The notes below the pieces were generated by a model. That model was not told the DNA's origin. It did not search any database and saw nothing but the letters and a program-made list of their open reading frames with translations. This document shows positions 1 to 8,153 of a stretch of DNA of 18,021 bases, in pieces. Location of the stretch: the NCBI GenBank assembly GCA_024280815.1, contig JAJRPL010000138.1:1-18021 (forward strand). Direction: 5' to 3'. The position numbers and the translations under genes are program-made. The DNA comes from Bacteroidota bacterium. Lineage in GTDB: Bacteria > Bacteroidota > Bacteroidia > Flavobacteriales > Flavobacteriaceae. Position 1 is the stretch's first letter. The number at the start of each line of letters is the position of its first letter.

Positions 1-103
1 CTCACTATTCACTTCTCACTTTTCACTACAAACTACAAACCACTAACCATTCACTAATCACTATTCACTTCTCACTATTCACTACAAACTACTCACTAAT
101 CAC
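1..103. repeat. Low-complexity direct repeat at the left edge
   Basis: Two copies of a 35-nt unit lie at 2-36 and 58-92, offset by 56 nt and differing at one position (21 versus 77). A shorter 10-nt word, CACTAATCAC, occurs at 52-61 and again at 94-103. The whole stretch is built from variants of CACTATTCACT and ACTACAAACTAC, read on the minus strand as AGTGAATAGTG-type words. It runs into the end of the adjacent glycosyltransferase gene, whose stop codon (89-91) falls inside the second copy and whose last codons fall in the short word. It may continue beyond the window. I see no dyad that would make it a terminator, and it lacks the regular units and spacers of a CRISPR array. Short repeats of this look are familiar between genes in flavobacterial genomes, but their role is unknown to me. 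Confidence 0.8.
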
Positions 104-1105
104 CTTCCCCCACTCCCCCTTAACAACCTCCCAATCAAACAGCTCAACAGCAATTCTGGCATTTTTAGAAAGCTGTTCTGTCTTTTCTGAGTTAGAAAGT
201 AACTGAGTAATTGCCTCCACAAACACATCCACATTGTTTGGAGGAACTAAAATACCCGTTTCGTTATTTTCTATTAAATAAGGAAGCCCACCCACGTTGG
301 TTGAAATTACTGGTAATCCCAAAGCCATTGCTTCTATAACACTTATGGGTGTGTTATCAAAATTGGTAGTATTTATAAAAAGGTCATATTCTTTAGAAAG
401 TGTAATCCAAGCTTCTTTTTTAAGCAAATCAGTAAAAGTAATGGGCAAGTTTTTTTGTTTAGCTAATTGTTGACATTTTTCCATAGAACCATCTTTTTCT
501 GGACCTACCATACAAAGTGCTACATCAATATTCTTTTTTACTAATGATTAAATTATTTCAATAGCTAACAGTGGATTGTATAATTCTGCAAAAGAGCGTA
601 CCCATAATAATTTGGGCTTGATATTTTTTCGAAGCTCAAAATGATATTTTTTCATTTCAATAGTATTGGGGATATAAGTAAGATTGTTATATCCTTCTTT
701 TTTAAATGCTTCTAATAAATAGTTGGAAGGTGCAATGTTGGTTTTAGCTCCTTTAAATAGTTTTTTTGATAATTTAGGGCTTTTCTTTATTCTATCTGGA
801 AGGTTTCCGCCTCTTAAAATAGGGATATAGGGTAATTTAAAGAATCTACAAACTTTAGTAACTCCAACGGCATACTGAAAATTTTGAGTACTATAGGTAT
901 CTATTAATACTACATCCACATTATTTCTGTTTATAAACGTTTGCCAGAGCATATCAAACATTCTTAATGGTTTACTTTTAATGCTCGAAGCTGTCTTTAC
1001 AATATACCCTGCAGAAATTAATAGATTACCTAAAGTTTCAATTGAAGTTACAGTACTTCCCTCTTTTGAGAGTTGATTACCTATGTAGAGGAGTCTTTTT
1101 TTCAC
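89..1105 (-). pseudogene. GT4-family glycosyltransferase, split by an in-frame TAA
   Basis: A family 4 glycosyltransferase (GT-B fold, sugar-nucleotide dependent, cytoplasmic) is interrupted by one in-frame stop at 548-550. The 5' part (551-1105, 185 codons) begins MKKRLLYIGNQ and holds the acceptor domain, ending in LLWVRSFAELYNPLLAIEII. Reading through the stop, the same frame continues SLVKKNIDVALCMVGPEKDG and then the nucleotide-sugar domain with the D-x7-E form of the family motif (DNTPISVIE) followed by AMALGLPVISTNVGG. The joined protein would be about 338 residues, normal for GT4. No frame change is needed: TAA to AAA, CAA or GAA would restore it. The start overlaps the upstream membrane-protein gene by 29 bp. 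The 3' half could in principle start at the ATG at 509-511, but half a GT-B fold is unlikely to be active. It could be a real null allele or a sequencing error. Confidence 0.85.
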
Positions 1106-2432
1106 GAGTGATAGTAATTAAACTTAATCCATATATAAATGCTGGTGCAGCGATACGCATAGCGGAGTGATTAATAGTGAGGAACCAAAATAGTAATAAT
1201 GGATAAGAATAAATATTTTTAACTCCTAAAGGATTGTTTATTATTGGTGTAATAATTAATATTAATAATGCAATTATCCCAAACAGACCGTGTTCAGACA
1301 ACATTCTAGAGACTTCATTATGACTAGCTGCTTTTATACCCGAAACATCTAATCTAATAAATTTCATTTGACCAATTCCTACACCAAAAAACGGGTGTTT
1401 AAAAAAAGCATCCATTTCTGTTAAAGCAATATCTACTCTTCCTGTGGTTATGTCTTCTTTTTCTATTCCTCTAGCATTTTTATTCGTATATCTATTTTCA
1501 ATAAGTCCTCCTGTTTGTGCTAAACTTAATACCCAAATAAAAGAAATGACTCCAAGTATACCAAATACTTTAATCACAGAAAACATCTTCGATTTTAAAT
1601 TAGTAACCAAAAAAAACAAAACCAAAAAAGCTATACTCATTATAATTGCTGTAAGAATACCTCCTCTTGAAAAAGTTAGGATACCTCTATAAGTCATTGC
1701 TGCTAGAAAAAACATCATTAAAAAATGAGCTGCTTTATTTTTATAGGGCACAAATAATCTAGAAAACAAAATAAATATTCCCAAACCTAAAGCTGTTGCT
1801 ACTTGATTAGGTCCAAAACCACCTGAGGCTGCTGCATTTGCTGCTGTTCCAGTAATTACACCTCTTAAATCCGGGTTGTATAAAACAATATATACCGTCA
1901 TAGAAATAATAGGAAACACGATGAAATTTAATACCGTTAAAAAATCTTTATAGGTTAGTGTTTTTCCATAAGTATAAATTGCCACAAAAAATAATGCCAT
2001 TGGTCCGCTTAAATTAAATAAAACTGCTTTTCTAAAATTAGCATCATAACTAATATTTTGATAAGAGACAAAAATAGCAGGAAATAACAATAACAGAAAT
2101 ATTGCATATGGGTAGGCTTTTCTTTTAAAACCATCATAATATAATCCAACAACTATAAAAATAATTATAAAATATTTGCCTGTTTCATATAGAAAATAGG
2201 CTTTGGTCATTCTAAAAAAAACTTCTGCACCTGCTAGATAGGCAGATGCAATTAAAACTTCTTTAACTTTATTTGAAGGGTTAGCTTTTATTATTCTCCA
2301 TAGAAAATAAGGTACAATAGCAGCCAGATAAACTTTCATTAAAGGTCTAAACATAAAAGCAACTATCCCTAATCCTATATGAAATAGAATGGCAATAAAA
2401 ATCTGGTCTTTATTTTTTAATCTCTTTTTAAT
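1077..2432 (-). CDS. O-antigen polymerase / ligase-type membrane protein (Wzy_C domain)
   Basis: A polytopic inner-membrane protein of the O-antigen polymerase/ligase superfamily, which polymerises or transfers lipid-linked glycan on the periplasmic side. Numbered from the first ATG (2352-2354; 425 residues), it has about ten hydrophobic segments, the signature TFSRGG at 227-232, GRVDIAL at 305, a large polar loop, and HNEVSRMLSEHG at 345-356, which matches the family's HN-x(n)-E-x-G motif. The frame stays open upstream of that ATG and encodes a further obvious membrane segment (IFIAILFHIGLGIVAF) that the ATG start would cut off. The only plausible initiator is ATT at 2430-2432, overlapping the stop of the preceding GT4 gene, giving 451 residues; I have used it here. 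A cautious annotation would start at 2354. Wzy and WaaL cannot be told apart from this sequence. It overlaps the next gene by 29 bp. Confidence 0.85.
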   Translation of the reverse strand: MKKRLKNKDQIFIAILFHIGLGIVAFMFRPLMKVYLAAIVPYFLWRIIKANPSNKVKEVLIASAYLAGAEVFFRMTKAYFLYETGKYFIIIFIVVGLYYDGFKRKAYPYAIFLLLLFPAIFVSYQNISYDANFRKAVLFNLSGPMALFFVAIYTYGKTLTYKDFLTVLNFIVFPIISMTVYIVLYNPDLRGVITGTAANAAASGGFGPNQVATALGLGIFILFSRLFVPYKNKAAHFLMMFFLAAMTYRGILTFSRGGILTAIIMSIAFLVLFFLVTNLKSKMFSVIKVFGILGVISFIWVLSLAQTGGLIENRYTNKNARGIEKEDITTGRVDIALTEMDAFFKHPFFGVGIGQMKFIRLDVSGIKAASHNEVSRMLSEHGLFGIIALLILIITPIINNPLGVKNIYSYPLLLFWFLTINHSAMRIAAPAFIYGLSLITITREKKTPLHR

Positions 2433-3546
2433 CGTTTTTCAGTATGTTTTTAATTCTATCTAAATAATAATCATATGTAAATTTATTTGCTAAATCATAA
2501 TTATTAGAAATATAGGTTTTAAACTCCTTAACAGTAAGGGTCAAGCTTTTTCTAATTTCATTTTTTAGTTCTTCAATAGTTATTGATTCCAATAAAAACC
2601 CATTATATCCATTATTCACATATTGTCCAATACAAGATATATTTGAAACTATAGGAATACAACCATAATTCATTGCCTCTCCAATTACTTTAGGAAATCC
2701 TTCGCTAAGAGACGGTAACAGAATAAAGTGAGATTGCTTATAAATTGCTTGAACATCTTTTTTTGGTAATGATCCATGAAAAATAACTTTAATAAATAGC
2801 TCTTCTGCTTTTTTCTCTAAAATTGGTTTTAATACGCCATCACCAACAATGTGCAACACTCCTATTCTTTCATTATTCAAACCTTTAAAAGCGTTAATGA
2901 TTTTATCTACTCCTTTATTTTTATTTATTCCACCTATAAAACAATAGTTAATCATATCTTCTAATTGCTTTTGGTTACAAAAAGATTCTCCAATATTTCT
3001 ATCATTTTCCGTTAAGCACGGATTTTCAAAAGGTAAAATATTATTATTCTGGTTTTCCCATTTTCCATTAATAGTAACTTTTCTTTTTTGATTTTTTAGC
3101 ATCCAACGCTGTAACCGATATCCTAAAGGAGGGTTATCTTGATTCCAATTCCCAGCATATTTATACCATCCTTTGGTTTTTTTGAAAAAGGTTAAATAAG
3201 GGATTAAAAAAACACCAATACCTGTAGGTGTTCGTAATTGAAATACATCAGATTTATTTATTTCTTTTGAAACAATTCTTATAACTTTTGGAGCTAAAAA
3301 AATTGACCTCAGTTTACTTAATAATGAATTTCCACCCAATACAGGTAACGAAACAAATTTAATGTTATTCGATGTATAGGGTAATGAACTTTGAGGAGCT
3401 TCCCCTTTGTGTAACATCGCTACATGGGTGATTTCATCAAATTCATTAACTAAATTATTAATTTCAGTTACTGTTGAACCCCAACCAACAATGGTCCCAT
3501 CTGTTTGTTTGTAATGTTCGGTATGTGAAATTATTACTAGTTTCAT
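2428..3546 (-). CDS. GT4-family glycosyltransferase (372 aa)
   Basis: A GT-B glycosyltransferase of family 4, expected to add one sugar to the growing glycan at the cytoplasmic face. The N-terminus MKLVIISHTEHYKQ is a usual opening strand. The C-terminal nucleotide-sugar domain shows FIGGINKNKGVDKII near 203, LHIVGDGVLKP near 231, FHGSLPKKDV near 256 and the E-x7-E motif SEGFPKVIGEAMNYG with E282 and E290. The start is an ATG after an 84-bp gap, the widest in this operon apart from one of 81 bp. It ends in GAT TAA, and the following gene's frame opens within that stop. The acceptor-side half (GWYKYAGNWNQ, PPLGYRLQRWML) is characteristic of its subgroup, but it does not let me name donor or acceptor. 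Confidence 0.9.
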   Translation of the reverse strand: MKLVIISHTEHYKQTDGTIVGWGSTVTEINNLVNEFDEITHVAMLHKGEAPQSSLPYTSNNIKFVSLPVLGGNSLLSKLRSIFLAPKVIRIVSKEINKSDVFQLRTPTGIGVFLIPYLTFFKKTKGWYKYAGNWNQDNPPLGYRLQRWMLKNQKRKVTINGKWENQNNNILPFENPCLTENDRNIGESFCNQKQLEDMINYCFIGGINKNKGVDKIINAFKGLNNERIGVLHIVGDGVLKPILEKKAEELFIKVIFHGSLPKKDVQAIYKQSHFILLPSLSEGFPKVIGEAMNYGCIPIVSNISCIGQYVNNGYNGFLLESITIEELKNEIRKSLTLTVKEFKTYISNNYDLANKFTYDYYLDRIKNILKND

Positions 3547-3630
3547 TAGTATATACTATTTGATAAATCGGACAAATGTTGTTCGCAATTAATCAGTTTA
3601 TGATACGATAAAAAAATTAACATGTTCGTT

Positions 3631-4731
3631 TCATTTATCAATAGCTTCTATGTATTGTTTTACAATTTTATCCCAGCTAAAATTTTTAGACCAATTTTTA
3701 GCATTTTTTGAATACACTTCATAAGTATCACAAATATTGTTAACTGCTTTTAATATCATTTCAGAGTTTTGGCCATTAACTAAAACACCAGATTTATCAT
3801 TATCAATAGCATCTTCAATACCACAATTTTTTGAACCAATAGAAGGAATACCTATTGAATTCGCTTCTAAAATTGCAATTCCAAATCCCTCTACACTACC
3901 CTCATTAGTTACTTCACTCAACATGATAAATATAGAAGATGACAGTAATAATTTCCATTTTTCCCTTTCAGTTACTTTTCCATAAAGCTTTATATGACTG
4001 GTCACTTCCAGTTCTTTAGCTAATTTTACAATCTTTTCTTTTTCAGTTGGCAGCCCAACGATGTGATACATTAAATTTGGATATTTTTTTAACAATAATG
4101 GTATTGTTTTTATCACATTGTGTTGTCCTTTTCGTTGCGTAATATTTCCAACAGTTATCAAATGTAATGTATTGGGGTTACATTTTGATGCATTCTCTGT
4201 TTTCAGTTCAGGCATGTTAATACCATTAGGAATTACAACTATATTCTCTAGTGATAAATTATCAATTAATGACTTTGTATAGTTTGATACTGCAATAACA
4301 CATTTAAAAACTTTCAAGCTTTTATTAGTAAAATTTCGTTGAAACTTATTGGGTAATAAAACTTCTGAGCCATGAATAATTGCTATGTACTTTTTTTTAT
4401 AAAACAGGCTTAGAAAATAAACCAACCACAAAGAAAATTTACCTGATGCCAATACCGTATCGGCACTATTAATAAGCTTTAATGCTTTAATAAATCGATT
4501 GAAATATGATAAAACTATTATCTTTCTTCTTTTAATACGTTTTACAAGAAAAGTCAATTGTGCATCAAATTCTTTTTCTTGTTTTCCATCTTTAGAGCGA
4601 ATATCTGAAAGTACCGTAACTTGTTTCCCTTCTTTTTGAAACGACAAAGCTAAGTTGAGGGCATGATTTCCAATTCCACCAGGTTGTGGCGGGAATTCTG
4701 ATGTGATAAAAAGTATTTTATTTGAGTTCAC
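3631..4731 (-). CDS. GT4-family glycosyltransferase (366 aa)
   Basis: A typical two-domain GT4 enzyme. The N-terminal domain opens KILFITSEFPPQPGGIGNHA, the glycine-rich loop usual for this family, with IIHGSEVLLP near 118 and CVIAVSNYTKSLI near 144. The C-terminal domain has VIPNGIN near 166, ITVGNITQRKGQHNVI near 192, YHIVGLPTEKEKIV near 222 and the E-x7-E pair E281/E289 in EGFGIAILEANSIG. A short insertion, LSEVTNEGSVEGFG, sits just before the motif. Its first 14 bp overlap the end of the upstream GT2 gene, which suggests translational coupling. Donor and acceptor are not predictable. Family membership is secure, and length is normal. Confidence 0.92.
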   Translation of the reverse strand: MNSNKILFITSEFPPQPGGIGNHALNLALSFQKEGKQVTVLSDIRSKDGKQEKEFDAQLTFLVKRIKRRKIIVLSYFNRFIKALKLINSADTVLASGKFSLWLVYFLSLFYKKKYIAIIHGSEVLLPNKFQRNFTNKSLKVFKCVIAVSNYTKSLIDNLSLENIVVIPNGINMPELKTENASKCNPNTLHLITVGNITQRKGQHNVIKTIPLLLKKYPNLMYHIVGLPTEKEKIVKLAKELEVTSHIKLYGKVTEREKWKLLLSSSIFIMLSEVTNEGSVEGFGIAILEANSIGIPSIGSKNCGIEDAIDNDKSGVLVNGQNSEMILKAVNNICDTYEVYSKNAKNWSKNFSWDKIVKQYIEAIDK

Positions 4732-6049
4732 TTATTAAGGCGCCTTTTGTTATTTTTTTAGATGCTTCCCGCCAAGAAATCATTACTTGCATAATAATAA
4801 TTGGTAATAAAAGAATGGATATGAACATACCCAAAACTAACATTTTTTTGTTTTTTTTATACTTATAAGGCATTATTGAAGGTGGTATTGTTTTTAATAA
4901 TGAAAACATTGTCCTCTTTTTACCATAATAATTTCTATAAAGATATACAACACTTGGTACTGGTCTAGGGCCGAACCATTTTTTAGGCCGAAATCCATCC
5001 CATGAACCCATTTGTCGTAGTCCTCCAGTCCCTACTTTTAAATGCAATCGTTCTGCAAAGGGATTAGAAATATTTAAAAAACCTTGTAAATGAGCTCTTA
5101 AGCCAAATTCCCCATCACCCATTCGTTGTTTTTCAAATTGACGATCAAACAGTCCTATCTCTTTAAATACTTCTTTTTTAATTAACACATTTCCTGTATC
5201 AATTTGATCAGATAACCTTAAAAAGGAGTAATTTTCTGGGACTTCTGCTCCAACTTTCGAAATAGAAACTCCAGAGGAAATATCTGCTTTAAAAAAATCA
5301 ATACATTTTATATGGTTTCTTATCCAATCTAATTCTATACGGCTATCATCGTCAAATAATAATAGTAAATCTCCTTTCGATTTTTTTATAGCTGTATTTC
5401 GAGCCAACCATAATGCTTTTTCTTTTTGGTGAATTAGATTTATGTTTAACTTAAAATCATTGTAAAAACCTTCTTCAAAGGGCTCTGATTGATCTATCAC
5501 AATTACTTCAAAATTAAGATAATTTTGCTTTTCTAGATCAAGTAATACATCTTTTAAATATGGATAACGATTTAGAGTAGGAATTACTACAGTCACCATT
5601 GGATTTTCATTAATTAATCCAGAATTATAATCGTCCCATTTATTATAATTAATTGGGATTTTAAGATAGTTGCTTCGTTTTGTTTTATTTGTTTTCTTCC
5701 AAGCTATAATTTCTTTAATTGGGTTTTTAAAGCTAATCAATCGCAATAATAATATATAACTTGCCCAAAGTGAATTAAAATATTTCCTAACAAATCGATA
5801 TTCATCTATTAAAGGAATTTTACTAAATTCTTTATACGTTACAACAGATCCAACATATCCCTTTTGTAAAGCTTGCCATGACAAATCATACTCTTGAGCT
5901 AATGCACTAGAGTAGCTTTTATCTGCATTTAGCTGAATTCTAATTTCTTCGGGAAGCTTATCTGGAAGTGGAAAAACCGAATTCCCTTCACTGTTAAATA
6001 ACGCAAAGTAATGAGTGGGTTGAAGGTATCTAAGAAATGTAAAAATCAT
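4718..6049 (-). CDS. GT2-family glycosyltransferase with N-terminal extension and C-terminal membrane helix (443 aa)
   Basis: An inverting GT-A glycosyltransferase of family 2. The catalytic domain begins only at about residue 151 (VTVVIPTLNRYPYLK), followed by VIVIDQSEP near 183, the DxD-type metal site FDDDS at 232-236 and a GDGEFGLR segment at 311-318 in place of the ED motif. Ahead of it are about 150 residues that are not part of the GT-A fold, including LWASYILLLRLI near 94; I do not recognise this part. Near the C-terminus is one strong hydrophobic helix (MLVLGMFISILLLPIIIMQV, about 403-422), so the enzyme is probably held at the inner membrane. The start overlaps the FkbM gene's stop as ATGA (6046-6049), and its end overlaps the next GT4 gene by 14 bp. 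Sugar specificity is unknown. Confidence 0.88.
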   Translation of the reverse strand: MIFTFLRYLQPTHYFALFNSEGNSVFPLPDKLPEEIRIQLNADKSYSSALAQEYDLSWQALQKGYVGSVVTYKEFSKIPLIDEYRFVRKYFNSLWASYILLLRLISFKNPIKEIIAWKKTNKTKRSNYLKIPINYNKWDDYNSGLINENPMVTVVIPTLNRYPYLKDVLLDLEKQNYLNFEVIVIDQSEPFEEGFYNDFKLNINLIHQKEKALWLARNTAIKKSKGDLLLLFDDDSRIELDWIRNHIKCIDFFKADISSGVSISKVGAEVPENYSFLRLSDQIDTGNVLIKKEVFKEIGLFDRQFEKQRMGDGEFGLRAHLQGFLNISNPFAERLHLKVGTGGLRQMGSWDGFRPKKWFGPRPVPSVVYLYRNYYGKKRTMFSLLKTIPPSIMPYKYKKNKKMLVLGMFISILLLPIIIMQVMISWREASKKITKGALISELK

Positions 6050-6897
6050 TGATTAATAACAGGAATACAAAAAATATTATGTGGAAGAGTTGCATTTTCT
6101 TTATAAGAGTCAAGTTTCATGTCCAGAATATTGTAATCATATTCTTTTAAAAATTCTATAATACGAATATCATTATTTGTTTCGATTATTAGAATGGGTT
6201 TTAATTTGTTAATCATAGTCATAGCTCCTTGAAGTATATCTAATTCTATCCCGTCAACATCAATTTTCAACAAATCACACCTTGACATAGAATTACGCTC
6301 TATATAATTATCTAATGTTATCATTTCAACTATGTGCTTTGTTGTATTTTTTTGACTTGAAGCGTCATTTAAAACATTAGAGCTTGTAGTTAATAAATTT
6401 ACCTCAATTTCCCCTAAATTATTTCCAACTGCTACCTTTTCTGGAAAAACACAATCGTTTAAATCATTCTCACTTATAGATTTCACAAAACTCTTAAACA
6501 ATAACGGGTGTGGTTCAAAAGAAAAAACACTTCCTTGTTTACTCACAGAATTTGCCCAAACCAAACTTAAATAGCCAAAATTTGCGCCTACATCAAAAAC
6601 TATATAGTCATTGTCTTTTCTTTTTGTATTTTTTCTTAATAAATTGATAGAGTGTCTCAGAATAGTGTTTTCAATTCCTTTTTGTTTCGCTTTAGATGTT
6701 ACCTGAATAGATCCACAAAAAGTAAACTCAACTAAAAAATCCAAATACGCTCTTTTGACCTTACAGAATGTTTCCCTATAACCCCCCTTACTTCTAAAAA
6801 AAACATCTCGAAATGGTTTCAACAACCTTGATTTCCCTAATGTTTTTTTTAATTTAGGAGAGAATAAGTTATAAATCGATATTCTTAAATTATTCAT
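6046..6897 (-). CDS. FkbM-family SAM-dependent methyltransferase
   Basis: A class I methyltransferase of the FkbM family, which usually O-methylates hydroxyls of sugars or polyketides. The SAM-binding glycine loop is VFDVGANFGYLSL at 100-112, followed by the acidic strand end FSFEPHP at 125-131 and the conserved KIDVDGIELDIL at 211-222. IIETN near 238 closes the domain. The roughly 95 residues before the fold are basic and unassigned. At 283 residues the size is ordinary. Position inside a glycosyltransferase operon, with an ATGA overlap to the following GT2 gene, suggests that it methylates a residue of the same glycan. An 81-bp gap separates it from the upstream GT4 gene. Target position is unknown. 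Confidence 0.9.
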   Translation of the reverse strand: MNNLRISIYNLFSPKLKKTLGKSRLLKPFRDVFFRSKGGYRETFCKVKRAYLDFLVEFTFCGSIQVTSKAKQKGIENTILRHSINLLRKNTKRKDNDYIVFDVGANFGYLSLVWANSVSKQGSVFSFEPHPLLFKSFVKSISENDLNDCVFPEKVAVGNNLGEIEVNLLTTSSNVLNDASSQKNTTKHIVEMITLDNYIERNSMSRCDLLKIDVDGIELDILQGAMTMINKLKPILIIETNNDIRIIEFLKEYDYNILDMKLDSYKENATLPHNIFCIPVINQ

Positions 6898-6978
6898 GTT
6901 ATTTAATAAGTTCTAAAATTCAATATTATTATTTGCAATTTATCAATTTTAAGCTCCTCTATGGGCTATTATTTTAAC

Positions 6979-8151
6979 CTATCTTAAATAAAAATCAACA
7001 AATTGTTTTTGCTGTTGTTCAATAGTAAAAAACTTCTGTACTCTTTCTTGAGCATTCAATGATACTTGTTTTTTTTCTGACTCTTTAAAATTTATTACTT
7101 CAATTATTTTATTCTCTAATTCTTTAACATGGAATCTAGGAATGACCCATCCTGTTTCATTATTAGCAACATTTTCCGATAATCCTTCAGCATCAGAAAC
7201 AACACATAACAACCCCATTGATTGAGCTTCTATAACTGCATTACAAAATCCTTCAGAAATACTATATTGTAAATATACATGAGCTTCTTCATATAATTTA
7301 ACAACTTCCTTCCTTTCTTTTTTTCCAACTAATAAAACTTTATCATCTAAGCCTAGTTGTGAAATTGCAAAGGCAATTCTTTCGTATTCTTTACCTTCTC
7401 CCACTATTTTGTATATAAAATCATAGCCCTGATCTTTAAATTTACTCAATGCTTCTAACATTGGTATAATTCCTTTTTTCCAATGAAGTCTAGTTATAGT
7501 TAAAAAATGTATTTTAGTTTCTGGAATATGAAACTTTTTATTACTCTCTTGAAATACAGAAATATCTATTGCAGGTGTAATTTTCTGATGATAAGTTTCT
7601 TTAGATAATCCTAATTGATATGCCTTCTTTAGTAAATCATCTGAAATAGTATGGACTTTATCAACCATTTTCCATAAAGAATCGTAACATCCAGTGTGTT
7701 TGAAAGGATAAATTGCAATATCAAACCCTCGAAAACTCACTCCCATTTTTGCACCAATAGCTTTTGCCACCATTTCACTACCTAAAGCTTGTGTAGCAAA
7801 GCCAAAATGTAGCCAGTCAAGCTGTTGAGACAATATATGAGAATTTAAATATGTCTTTTTTAAAATGTTTGAAAATGAGGTATTATGTTTTTTTTCTAAT
7901 ATTACATATCGCTTTAATGTAGCATAATGAGGGATTAATCTAACAAGCTGGAATAACATTGCTAAAATTTGAAATACTTTTCTTTTATATACTCTTGGTG
8001 ACTTTATTACTGTACATAATTTAAATTCTTTATCAATTTGTTGTGAAAATAAAACCACATCTATTCCTTGTTCCTGAAGCCCCTTTATTTTTGAAGTTAA
8101 AAAGGTTTCAGAATACCCTGGTGTGGAAGAAAGAACTAACCCTATCCTCAT
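6979..8151 (-). CDS. GT4-family glycosyltransferase (390 aa)
   Basis: A GT4 enzyme of the type seen in exopolysaccharide clusters (WcaL/AmsK-like in general appearance). The N-terminus reads MRIGLVLSSTPGYSETFLTS, then HFGFATQALGSEM near 115 and VSFRGFDIAIYPF near 138. The catalytic half has ITRLHWKKGIIPMLEAL near 219, IVGEGKEYERI near 249, and E-x7-E in SEGFCNAVIEAQSMG with E300 and E308. It shares the RG(F/A)-(D/H)-I and HWKKG signatures with the gene immediately upstream, so the two look like distant tandem paralogues. The ATG follows that gene's stop after 2 bp. The 81-bp region after its own stop has a weak GC-containing dyad but no convincing terminator. Confidence 0.92.
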   Translation of the reverse strand: MRIGLVLSSTPGYSETFLTSKIKGLQEQGIDVVLFSQQIDKEFKLCTVIKSPRVYKRKVFQILAMLFQLVRLIPHYATLKRYVILEKKHNTSFSNILKKTYLNSHILSQQLDWLHFGFATQALGSEMVAKAIGAKMGVSFRGFDIAIYPFKHTGCYDSLWKMVDKVHTISDDLLKKAYQLGLSKETYHQKITPAIDISVFQESNKKFHIPETKIHFLTITRLHWKKGIIPMLEALSKFKDQGYDFIYKIVGEGKEYERIAFAISQLGLDDKVLLVGKKERKEVVKLYEEAHVYLQYSISEGFCNAVIEAQSMGLLCVVSDAEGLSENVANNETGWVIPRFHVKELENKIIEVINFKESEKKQVSLNAQERVQKFFTIEQQQKQFVDFYLR

Positions 8152-8153
8152 TC

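Noticed and set aside
1..103. CRISPR array
   Set aside because: Only two near-identical units exist, the spacing sequence is made of the same short words, and no cas gene is nearby.
1444..1692. Plus-strand open frame of 82 codons with a hydrophobic segment
   Set aside because: It is antisense to membrane helices of the Wzy/ligase gene; the complement of hydrophobic codons often reads as an open hydrophobic frame.
3573..3580. Minus-strand AACATTTG as a -7 promoter element before the 2428-3546 gene
   Set aside because: There is a one-base mismatch in the TA, and no TTG or TTTG lies 17-23 bp upstream; it is more likely internal to the operon.
3737..3985. Plus-strand open frame of 82 codons
   Set aside because: It is antisense to the catalytic half of a GT4 gene, with no promoter and no family resemblance.
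6949..6966. Imperfect dyad AGCTC/GGGCT between the GT4 and FkbM genes
   Set aside because: The stem is only 5 bp with a G-T pair and no T-run follows, so I do not call a terminator.
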